Shown: in pieces, positions 16,109 through 23,200 of the stretch | Layout of the letters: every line of letters begins with the position of its first letter | How positions within the stretch are numbered: position 1 is the stretch's first letter | Assembly: GCA_047639315.1 (NCBI GenBank) | Contig: JBLINQ010000040.1 | Coordinates: forward strand, 1-32,725 | DNA: 32,725 bases | Direction of reading: 5' to 3' | Source of the DNA: S139-23 sp047639315 | GTDB lineage: Bacteria > Planctomycetota > GCA-002687715 > DRQF01 | Position numbers and translations under genes: made by a program | The notes under the pieces: model-generated | The model's database searches: none | What the model saw: only the letters and a program-made list of their open reading frames with translations | Told to the model about the DNA's origin: nothing

Positions 16109-16927
16109 TTAGCTGCCACCCAACTCTTTCGATTTTTCTGTGGCTGTCACCACGGCAGAGATCAACATGGGGCGTAGCCCGTGGTCTTCCAAGTCGTGGA
16201 TGGCGGCGATCGCCGTCCCGCCCGGCGTGGTCACTTGATCCCGGAGGATCGCTGGGTGAAGTCCGGTTTCTTTGACCAATTTGGCAGATCCCATGACCGT
16301 TTGAGTGGCCAACTTGATGGCCTTGTCACGGGGAAGCCCCATCTTGACCCCGCCGTCAGTCAGAGCCTCAATGATCATGTAGATGTATGCTGGCCCCGAT
16401 CCAGAGAGTCCGGTGACGGCATCCATTTGGTCTTCTGAAACATCGACGACATCACCGACGGCGTCAAAAATCAAGGTCGCGATGCGCATGTGTTCTTCTG
16501 AGGCATAGGAGCCGCCGCAAATGGCAGTGGCACCGGCATCGACCATGCACGGGATATTGGGCATAGCTCGCACAACTGGGACTGTTGTTCCGAAGAGCTC
16601 TTCGAGGTTTTGGGTGGTACGACCGGCAAGGATCGAAATCAGCATTTTGTCATTGTCAAAGACCGGTTGAAGCTCTTTGGCCAAGGACTCCACGCCCTGA
16701 GGTTTGGTGCACAAAAGCACGATGTCGGCAAATTCCACCGCTTTGGCGTTGTTTTTTGTGCTGCCAACGCCAAATTCTTCACGAGCCGCGACTAAGCGCG
16801 AATCGGTCCGGGCAGTCACAATGACGTCCTTGGCGGCCACTGGGCTGGCTTTCAGGATTCCTTGGAGAAGGGCGTTTCCCATGCTTCCAACACCGAGAAT
16901 CGCTAATTTCTTATCTTTCAGGGGCAT
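16109..16927 (-). CDS. proC: pyrroline-5-carboxylate reductase
   Basis: 272-residue NAD(P)H-dependent enzyme for the last step of proline synthesis, reducing 1-pyrroline-5-carboxylate to proline. The Rossmann fold begins at once with ILGVGSMGNALLQG (about residues 9-22), followed by LLCTKPQ near 72, VRAMPNIPC near 119, and the C-terminal all-helical dimerisation domain with LSGSGPAYIYMIIEALTDGG and the signature QVTTPGGTAIAAIHDLE. Length is normal. An AAGGA lies about seven bases before the ATG on the - strand. The gene is divergent from asnS across 161 bases and precedes the DUF4240 gene. Confidence 0.95.
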   Translation of the reverse strand: MPLKDKKLAILGVGSMGNALLQGILKASPVAAKDVIVTARTDSRLVAAREEFGVGSTKNNAKAVEFADIVLLCTKPQGVESLAKELQPVFDNDKMLISILAGRTTQNLEELFGTTVPVVRAMPNIPCMVDAGATAICGGSYASEEHMRIATLIFDAVGDVVDVSEDQMDAVTGLSGSGPAYIYMIIEALTDGGVKMGLPRDKAIKLATQTVMGSAKLVKETGLHPAILRDQVTTPGGTAIAAIHDLEDHGLRPMLISAVVTATEKSKELGGS

Positions 16928-17002
16928 CTATCGTCCTTTCGGCCTTGAGCCATCTTGGCAGGCACGGAGGCATCCTATCCACTTCATCCTTCCGCTTCGA
17001 GA

Positions 17003-17030
17003 TTGAGAGTCCCGCTGTCCCTGATAGAAT
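17003..17030 (+). promoter_or_regulatory. predicted sigma-70-type promoter of asnS
   Basis: TTGAGA at 17003-17008 and TAGAAT at 17025-17030 each match five of six consensus bases and are separated by 16 bases. Transcription would start near 17037, giving a leader of about 50 bases before the asnS ATG. This is the best promoter-like sequence in the proC-asnS divergent gap. Confidence 0.5.
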
Positions 17031-17088
17031 CCGCCAGCACCCCCGCAGTGGGATGATGAGCCGAACCGGATAACCAAGAGGAAATAGT

Positions 17089-18396
17089 ATGAGCCAGGTA
17101 TATCTCTGTGACCTGAAAGATCACGTAGACGAAGAAGTCGAAATCAAGGGCTGGCTGGCCAATCGCCGTTCCAAGGGCAAACTTCACTTCTTGACTGTGC
17201 GCGATGGCTCGGCCTTCACGCAGGGCATCATGAGCAAGAAGGAAGTGACCGAGGAAGAATTTGACCTCTGTGGCCGGGTTGGCATCGAATCGTCGATTAT
17301 CGTGCGCGGTAAAGTCTCCGCAGATGATCGTGCTCCCGGTGGGTTCGAGCTTCACGTCACCGGCGTAGACTTGGTCAACGAAGCTGTTGACTATCCAATC
17401 GCCAAGCAGAGTGGCGACCAGACTGGCCCAGGTCCAGACTTCTTGCTCGACCGTCGCCACCTTTGGCTCAGGTCGACGAAACAGCACGCGATCATTCGTG
17501 TTCGTAACCGCATCATCAAAGCGATTCGTGATTTCTTTGACGATCGTGATTTCATCAACGTTGACGCGCCCATCTTTACGCCAGCTGCGTGCGAAGGAAC
17601 GTCGACGTTGTTCGAAACAAAGTACTTCGACAACCAAGCCTATCTCACACAGAGTGGCCAGCTCTATATGGAAGCTGCTGCCATGGCTCACGGGCGGGCC
17701 TTTTGTTTTGGCCCGACCTTCCGGGCTGAGAAAAGCAAGACGCGTCGCCATCTCACTGAATTCTGGATGATTGAGCCTGAAATTGCTTACGCAAAGCTCG
17801 ACGATGTCATGCAGTTGGCGGAGGAGTTCCTGTGCTACATCGTTCAGGATGTCTTGGCCAAGAACCGCGCCGATTTGGAAGTTCTCGACCGCGACATCTC
17901 GAAGCTCGAAAACATCACCGGCCCGTTCCTCAAGATGACCTACACCGAGGCGGTCGAACGCTTGCAGAAGGAAGGTCACGACTTCGAATGGGGCAAAGAT
18001 TTTGGTGCGCCAGATGAAACCGCTATTGGTGAATGGTCAGACAAACCGATCATGATCCATCGCTGGCCAAAGGGCATCAAGGCCTTCTACATGGCACCAG
18101 ACCCAGAAGACGACCGTGTTGTTTTGGGGGTTGATGTCATCGCACCTGAAGGCAAGGGCGAGTTGATTGGTGGAGCGCAACGGGCCGACAGCCTTGAGTA
18201 CTTGGAATCCCAAATTGAAGCGCACGGATTGCCCAAAGACGCCTTCGAGTGGTATCTCGATTTGCGTCGTTTCGGCGGTTGCCCAACAGGTGGCTTCGGT
18301 CTTGGACTCGAACGCTGTGTCGCCTGGATTACTGGCACCGATCACGTGCGCGAGTGCATCCCATTCCCACGAACGATCTATCGCATCAATCCATAG
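17089..18396 (+). CDS. asnS: asparaginyl-tRNA synthetase
   Basis: 435-residue class II aminoacyl-tRNA synthetase that charges tRNA-Asn. The N-terminal OB-fold anticodon-binding domain is at about residues 10-105 (VEIKGWLANRRSKGKLHFLTVRDG). The catalytic domain follows: LLDRRHLWLRS, motif 2 FRAEKSKTRRHLTEFWMIEPEIA in two adjoining blocks, and motif 3 GFGLGLERCVAWITG, ending with CIPFPRTIYR. The TEFWMIEPE element and the compact length distinguish it from bacterial AspS, which is about 590 aa with a GAD insertion. AGAGGA at 17077-17082 supports the ATG. It is transcribed alone from the promoter at 17003-17030 and ends at the hairpin at 18424-18458. Confidence 0.95.
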   Translation: MSQVYLCDLKDHVDEEVEIKGWLANRRSKGKLHFLTVRDGSAFTQGIMSKKEVTEEEFDLCGRVGIESSIIVRGKVSADDRAPGGFELHVTGVDLVNEAVDYPIAKQSGDQTGPGPDFLLDRRHLWLRSTKQHAIIRVRNRIIKAIRDFFDDRDFINVDAPIFTPAACEGTSTLFETKYFDNQAYLTQSGQLYMEAAAMAHGRAFCFGPTFRAEKSKTRRHLTEFWMIEPEIAYAKLDDVMQLAEEFLCYIVQDVLAKNRADLEVLDRDISKLENITGPFLKMTYTEAVERLQKEGHDFEWGKDFGAPDETAIGEWSDKPIMIHRWPKGIKAFYMAPDPEDDRVVLGVDVIAPEGKGELIGGAQRADSLEYLESQIEAHGLPKDAFEWYLDLRRFGGCPTGGFGLGLERCVAWITGTDHVRECIPFPRTIYRINP

Positions 18397-18423
18397 TCTG
18401 CGATCGTTGACAGTTTGAAACGA

Positions 18424-18458
18424 AGCAAGCCCCGGCATCTCAGATGCCGGGGCTTGCT
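18424..18458 (+). terminator. strong hairpin downstream of asnS
   Basis: Perfect 16-bp inverted repeat: AGCAAGCCCCGGCATC at 18424-18439 and GATGCCGGGGCTTGCT at 18443-18458, with a three-base loop, 27 bases after the asnS stop. There is no T run after it, only a T-poor GCGTTCTGATTA. The very stable stem still makes it the likely transcript end. Confidence 0.7.
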
Positions 18459-18590
18459 GCGTTCTGATTACAGTCGATCATCTCGCTTTTAGCGGATTCG
18501 ACCTGATATTGCTCCATCTCAACTGTGCCAAGTGTTACAATCCTCCCTGGATGCGGCAGGTGATTCACCACAACGAAATACACGAATCTC

Positions 18591-18618
18591 GTGACAGTGC
18601 GCGAGGTTAAGATAGAAG
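18591..18618 (+). promoter_or_regulatory. possible promoter of the paralogue block
   Basis: GTGACA at 18591-18596 (five of six -35 matches) is followed after 16 bases by TAGAAG at 18613-18618 (four of six -10 matches). It would give a very short leader, with GGAG at 18627-18630 close to the transcript start, so it is weakly supported. A separate TACAAT at 18536-18541 lacks a well-placed -35. Confidence 0.25.
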
Positions 18619-18636
18619 CGCATTGCGGAGAATATT

Positions 18637-21207
18637 GTGAATCGATTCATGTTGGTGGTATTCACTTTTGTCTTAGGGGCGGCAAGTGCTTTTCTGTGGC
18701 AATCCTACCAGCAGGAAGACGATACCATCGAGGTCGGCCAAACCGAGGCGGAGCTCGTTACGCAACGAACTCAACCTGAACGCAACGCTACGATCCCGGC
18801 GCTTCCCAAAAGCACTTTTTTGCCCAGCGCTCATAGCGAGCCAGAGAAACCGAAGCTGAAATTCGAATCAACAGAAGGGCTGCTTGAAACGAATAGTCTG
18901 AGCGTTGAGATTGTAGATCAGGATGGCAATGCGCCTGGCGCCGGATGCGTGCTGCATGTCTTACAGCTGTCAATCGTTCAGGACCTAAAATCGCGTACGG
19001 CTCTCATGCAAGACATGATCTCGTTTCTTGCAGATCAAGGGAAACACCATGCGGTTCCCGAATCTGGCAAGTTGCTGATTCCATATCCAGAAGAAGATCT
19101 CATCTTGGGCGCTCACTCGAAGAGTGGCTTCGCGTTCGCCATGGTCAAGGTGAATGGCGAGAGCCCTGTGAAGCTGCAGTTGAAACCAATTATTCACTTG
19201 CGGGCCCGTGTCCTGGATGAGCACGGCACACCCGTCCCGGATGCCAATGTTTCGTTTGGCGTTCGGCATGTCGGTCCCAATGCCCGGACTGCAATGCAAG
19301 AGATTTTTGTTCGCAAGACCAACAGCCAGGGCATCGCGCACATCGAAGCGATCCACGACGTCATCGCCCGAATGAAGGACGAAGGAGTTCCTTATTTGGG
19401 GCTTCAATGCGTGGCCGATCCTATGGTGGCGGTTCAAATCGACTTTGAAAAACCGCCGACTGAGGTCGTCGATTTGCAAATGCCGAAAATGGGTTTGCTC
19501 ACGGTCATAGTCAGAGACCTGGATGGCAATGTGACCAACAACACACTGGGCATTGTCATTGATGTCGATGATGGTGACGACGATGAAGAGAAAAACCGCC
19601 GCGAGGGTGGACTCCTGACCAAAGTTTTTGAGGGAGGAACGATCAAGTTGCCCTACATTGCGTGTGGCCTGAAGCTCAAAATTCGTGTTGAAAGCGTGAT
19701 CGGCAAGTCTTTCGCTCCGCTTCGCAAGACTATCAACGGACCGCTCTCGGCCGGTGATAATGTTGACGTCGAGTTTCAATTTGCAGAGGCCTTTCCAACA
19801 GTCAGCGGAAGGCTCTTAGGCCCGGATGGCAAGCCGCTCAAAAACAAGAATGTCTATGTCGCTTGGAAAACTCGCGTCGATGGGCAACCGAAAATGCGGG
19901 GCTGGAACCTGAAGACCGATGGGGAGGGCCGGTATCACATGGCACTCCGCGACAAGTTCGCTCAGGGCGCAGAGTACCGCTACATCGTTTTCGAAGTGAA
20001 ACCCACGAAGACGCAGAAGTCGATCAGCGCCCAACACAAATTGCCGATCGCGGCTTATGCCGTTCACAGTCAAGACCTCGAAGACATTCAACTTGAGCTG
20101 ACCCCGCCTCTCGTTTCTGGGGTGGTCTTCGACCGAAAAGGAAATCTCGTCAAAGGAGCGATGGTTCGCATTATTTCGGCCAGCGATGACCGCCAAGAAA
20201 AGCGCAAGTTCAAGACCGAGTTTGTCGGGAAACTTCTGACCAGCGACACCGGCGAATTTACTGCCAATGGAATTTGCAACGAAGATGAGTTCTGCGTCTC
20301 TCTCAAAGCGGAAGGTTTCTTGAGCACACAGGTCAAGGTCAAGAAGGGGGCCCGGGGTGTTCGGATCACGATGGATGAGGCTTGTTTCCTCACCGGCACC
20401 TTAGCGTTACCCGAGAAACTGCCCCTCTCTTCGATGAAGGGTTCTTTGGAATCGGCCGACGGAGAATTTCGCCGGCAGATTCGTCTGCGCAAGAAGCCTG
20501 CCTTCAAATCCCGTCCTTTGCCGCCCGGCAAATACAAAGTCTCCTTCATGAGTAAATTGTGTGGTACTGCTCCGATCTGGGAGTCAGAGCTCATTGACTT
20601 GACGAGCGGTGAGACGTTTGATTTCGGAACGATCAAGGTTCGCTTCGACGCTGTCGCCGTCAAGTTCATCCTCCGGGCTCCGAAGTTCAATCGTTTTGAG
20701 ACCGTAGCGATCATTCGCTCACGAGATCCCCAGAGTGGCAAGAGACTCTCGGAGCACTATCTGAACGAAGAAAGCCAGGAATTCCTGTTGCCCGTCGATG
20801 GCTGTGACTTGTCCGTGGTGATGCACGACTATCGAGAGAAGTTCTTCACCAATGTGCACAAAGGCACAATTGAATTAGAGCTTTCACGAGGGTATCCGAT
20901 CAAATTCAATATCAAGAATCCTGAGGTCTTGCCTGAAGGCATGTCCATTGGTGTACTCTTGAGAAAAGGCGATGAATGGGTGCGGGCCTTCATGCCAGGT
21001 CATGGCAAGATCGACAAGGACACTCATTACATTGAGGTCAAGGGGGATTACACCATAAAGGGTTTCGTTGTCTCCCAAAACGATCGGGCCACCTTGCCCA
21101 CGGAGCTTGGTCGGGTCGACATCTTGGGAACGGATGACTTGCAGACGATCGACATTCAGCTTGATCCAGAAGAAGTGAAGAAAGCCATCGCGGAAATGAA
21201 TGAATAA
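18637..21207 (+). CDS. anchored multi-domain carboxypeptidase-regulatory-like protein, paralogue 1
   Basis: 856-residue protein of unknown function and first of four collinear paralogues. A hydrophobic N-terminal segment (about 4-20) ends in FLW and then an acidic patch (QQEDD), more like a signal anchor than a cleaved peptide. A polar linker with PERNATIP leads into beta-rich domains whose opening strands recur near residues 188 (ARVLDEHGTPVPDANV), 287 (VIVRDLDGNV), 388 (GRLLGPDGKPL), 492 (GVVFDRKGNLVKGAMV) and 586. This is the D-x-x-G-x-P-[LV] pattern of carboxypeptidase-regulatory-like or Ig-like folds. An Asp/Glu-rich loop lies near 306-318. Cysteines 343 and 723 match cysteines in paralogues 2 and 3. 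The GTG at 18637 has GGAG six bases upstream; ATG 18649 is less well spaced. Confidence 0.7.
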   Translation: MNRFMLVVFTFVLGAASAFLWQSYQQEDDTIEVGQTEAELVTQRTQPERNATIPALPKSTFLPSAHSEPEKPKLKFESTEGLLETNSLSVEIVDQDGNAPGAGCVLHVLQLSIVQDLKSRTALMQDMISFLADQGKHHAVPESGKLLIPYPEEDLILGAHSKSGFAFAMVKVNGESPVKLQLKPIIHLRARVLDEHGTPVPDANVSFGVRHVGPNARTAMQEIFVRKTNSQGIAHIEAIHDVIARMKDEGVPYLGLQCVADPMVAVQIDFEKPPTEVVDLQMPKMGLLTVIVRDLDGNVTNNTLGIVIDVDDGDDDEEKNRREGGLLTKVFEGGTIKLPYIACGLKLKIRVESVIGKSFAPLRKTINGPLSAGDNVDVEFQFAEAFPTVSGRLLGPDGKPLKNKNVYVAWKTRVDGQPKMRGWNLKTDGEGRYHMALRDKFAQGAEYRYIVFEVKPTKTQKSISAQHKLPIAAYAVHSQDLEDIQLELTPPLVSGVVFDRKGNLVKGAMVRIISASDDRQEKRKFKTEFVGKLLTSDTGEFTANGICNEDEFCVSLKAEGFLSTQVKVKKGARGVRITMDEACFLTGTLALPEKLPLSSMKGSLESADGEFRRQIRLRKKPAFKSRPLPPGKYKVSFMSKLCGTAPIWESELIDLTSGETFDFGTIKVRFDAVAVKFILRAPKFNRFETVAIIRSRDPQSGKRLSEHYLNEESQEFLLPVDGCDLSVVMHDYREKFFTNVHKGTIELELSRGYPIKFNIKNPEVLPEGMSIGVLLRKGDEWVRAFMPGHGKIDKDTHYIEVKGDYTIKGFVVSQNDRATLPTELGRVDILGTDDLQTIDIQLDPEEVKKAIAEMNE

Positions 21208-21315
21208 CTGACAGCCAGAAACAGCGAAAACTTGCACCAATAGAGTCAATCCTTGAGTTGGGTGCGTCATCAGAAATGAACAGGGAGCTTGGCGACAAGA
21301 AAGGGTGCAAAGGCG

Positions 21316-23091
21316 ATGAGGACCGGACTCAAGAAAACTATCGGGCTAACATTGGTGTTGATTGCGATCTTAATCACCGGTTGGAAAATGTTGGGCGACG
21401 AAAAAGATCAGCCCCAAGAAGACCCCATTGTTCTCAGCCCCCGGGGGGCCCTCCCAACTGTCGAGAGCGTTGGCATCTCAGAGATCGTGCCTCGAGATGT
21501 CGTTTCTACACCGGCTTCTGCCCCCAAAACTTCCGTCCAAAGAAAGGGCACCTCAGCCATTGTGCCGCGCGACTTTGTTCGCGTCCCAGCGGCGGTGAAT
21601 GTCTCGTTGGGAGTTTCCACCGACCAGATCAAGGAAATATCCAGGCAAGCCGGCGAAGAACCGAAACGAAACTTCCTGCTGCTCTGGTCAACTCCACTTC
21701 GGCCCACATCGATAGAGTCATTCATGATGGGGAGGCACGAGGTCACGAATCTTGCCTATTGGTATTTTTGCCAGCAAACAGGTTATCCGACGCCAAGCTA
21801 CCTGTCGGGCTACGAAATCGCGGCCGCCAGTACCCAACGTTCATTCTCAGATCCCAAGGTCGTGAAGAAAGCGGTTTGGCGAGATGTCTATCCGAATGAC
21901 ATATTGCCAAAGGGCGCCGAACAACTTGCAGTCACCTGGGTGAGCCGCGAGGATGCTGAGGCTTATTGCCGTTGGACTCACTCACGTTTGCCCACGGAGT
22001 TCGAGTGGGAAGTAGCAGCACGTTCGGGTGAACATGGTTTTGACGGGAGGCTCTGGCCTTGGGGTGAGAAGTACATGCCGGGCATGTCCAATGACGCCTC
22101 GACCTCCGCCAAGACCACAGCGACCAAGGATGCTCGGAGCGACCGTGGATTCAATCCAACTCCAAAATTGTTCCCACAGGGTTCATTCGGCCAGGGTGCG
22201 ACGCCTCTTGGTATCTATGACCTTGTCGGCTCGGTTGCTGAACTGACGACTTCTCCCTTTGTGCCGTATCCAGGGTATACCGGAGAAATGGTTGACGGTT
22301 CCGGCGTGCTCGGGGCCAACAACGATTTCGGTCCGAAGAAAGTCGTGATCCGAGGTGGGCATTGCGACAGCCGTGGAGTCATCGCGTCGACGATCTTCAG
22401 GCATGCGGTTCAATCCGGATCTCGACGGAAAAAGTACGTAGGTTTTCGGAGTGTGCGGTCCATGACCGCTGGGCTTGATCAATTGGAAAGCACCAAACGT
22501 CATGCGGCTCTCGATAGCCGTTTTGAAGCGCTGAGCGCGGGCAGTCTCGAATCTTCTGTCGGGCGCATCGATTTAAGGGTCGGAACGTATTCGATTCTCG
22601 AGCGGCTTGGGTGGAACAAGGAACTCAATGTCCCCGGAAAAGGAGAGTCGATTCTTATCGCCAATTGCGTGACTGATTCTTCTCGGGCACTTGCCTGGCC
22701 ACGATCGAATGACGGTGACCAGCAAGGGGAAGGAGGAGGGCGATTCGTCGGTCTCATTCAAACCGATATTTCAGTAGTAACGCCAGCTCTGCGTCCTGGA
22801 ACGTGGATTGTCACACTCTCCAAGGACCTCCCAAATTTGATCTTATTTGAACCCTTCGATCGCAGCATGAAGCCAGTCGAATTCGCTGTCAGCGCCGACG
22901 TTCTACAAATTCGTGATCGAGCACCAGCAAGTACCACGAAGATTGAAGTTCTTTCGGGCCCGATCGCACGAGGCGAAAAACTCGCTGAATTGGGACTCGC
23001 GTGGGTCTTCGACCATCCTGACGACTCTAAGGTCTCTGTCTTGCATTTGGAGTTCGCCGTGCAAAAAGCCGATCTCAAGGATTTTCAATAA
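21316..23091 (+). CDS. anchored FGE-sulfatase (SUMF1)-fold protein, probably non-catalytic
   Basis: 591-residue protein. The N-terminal anchor (about residues 8-22) ends ITGWKMLGDE, matching the tryptophan-then-acidic layout of the flanking paralogues. Residues 53-64 and 78-89 carry a small internal repeat (EIVPRDVV, AIVPRDFV). The formylglycine-generating-enzyme fold spans about 130-382: GRHEVTN, VTWVSREDAEAYCRW, RLPTEFEWEVAAR, LWPWGE, GIYDLVGSVAEL, VIRGGHC and YVGFRSV. The two catalytic cysteine positions after the RGG motif are Ser and Ala; the only cysteine (350) is out of register, so oxidase activity is unlikely. The last 200 residues are an unrecognised domain. ATG 21316 is preferred to TTG 21289, which has its purine run only one base away. 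Confidence 0.75.
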   Translation: MRTGLKKTIGLTLVLIAILITGWKMLGDEKDQPQEDPIVLSPRGALPTVESVGISEIVPRDVVSTPASAPKTSVQRKGTSAIVPRDFVRVPAAVNVSLGVSTDQIKEISRQAGEEPKRNFLLLWSTPLRPTSIESFMMGRHEVTNLAYWYFCQQTGYPTPSYLSGYEIAAASTQRSFSDPKVVKKAVWRDVYPNDILPKGAEQLAVTWVSREDAEAYCRWTHSRLPTEFEWEVAARSGEHGFDGRLWPWGEKYMPGMSNDASTSAKTTATKDARSDRGFNPTPKLFPQGSFGQGATPLGIYDLVGSVAELTTSPFVPYPGYTGEMVDGSGVLGANNDFGPKKVVIRGGHCDSRGVIASTIFRHAVQSGSRRKKYVGFRSVRSMTAGLDQLESTKRHAALDSRFEALSAGSLESSVGRIDLRVGTYSILERLGWNKELNVPGKGESILIANCVTDSSRALAWPRSNDGDQQGEGGGRFVGLIQTDISVVTPALRPGTWIVTLSKDLPNLILFEPFDRSMKPVEFAVSADVLQIRDRAPASTTKIEVLSGPIARGEKLAELGLAWVFDHPDDSKVSVLHLEFAVQKADLKDFQ

Positions 23092-23122
23092 CAGAATTTT
23101 GCCCATGTCAATGGGTTGACCT

Positions 23123-23155
23123 ACGATTGGTCATCGTTGACGGTGAGCCAATCGT
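23123..23155 (+). other. intergenic hairpin before paralogue 2
   Basis: ACGATTGG at 23123-23130 pairs with CCAATCGT at 23148-23155. Inside, TCATC (23131-23135) can pair with GGTGA (23142-23146) with one G-T wobble, leaving a six-base loop and one bulged G, for a stem of about 13 pairs. A smaller CCCAT/ATGGG repeat lies at 23102-23115. It lies 45 bases before the next ATG and could be a partial terminator or an mRNA-processing element between the FGE-fold gene and paralogue 2. Confidence 0.4.
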
Positions 23156-23200
23156 GAAGTAGTTTGCCTCTTGCGCCGACAGATTTAGAGGGATCAAACG

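Noticed and set aside
16984..17979. 331-aa open frame on the - strand
   Set aside because: It lies entirely antisense to asnS and its promoter region, has no family motif, and is explained by codon bias on the opposite strand.
18985..19779. 264-aa open frame on the - strand
   Set aside because: Antisense to paralogue 1, which is supported by homology to three neighbours.
21234..21265. Imperfect inverted repeat GCACCAA / TTGGGTGC after paralogue 1
   Set aside because: Seven pairs with a bulge and no T run; within what chance gives in a gap this size.
21258..21899. 213-aa open frame on the + strand overlapping the FGE-fold gene start
   Set aside because: Out-of-frame shadow; the FGE-fold motifs lie in the other frame.
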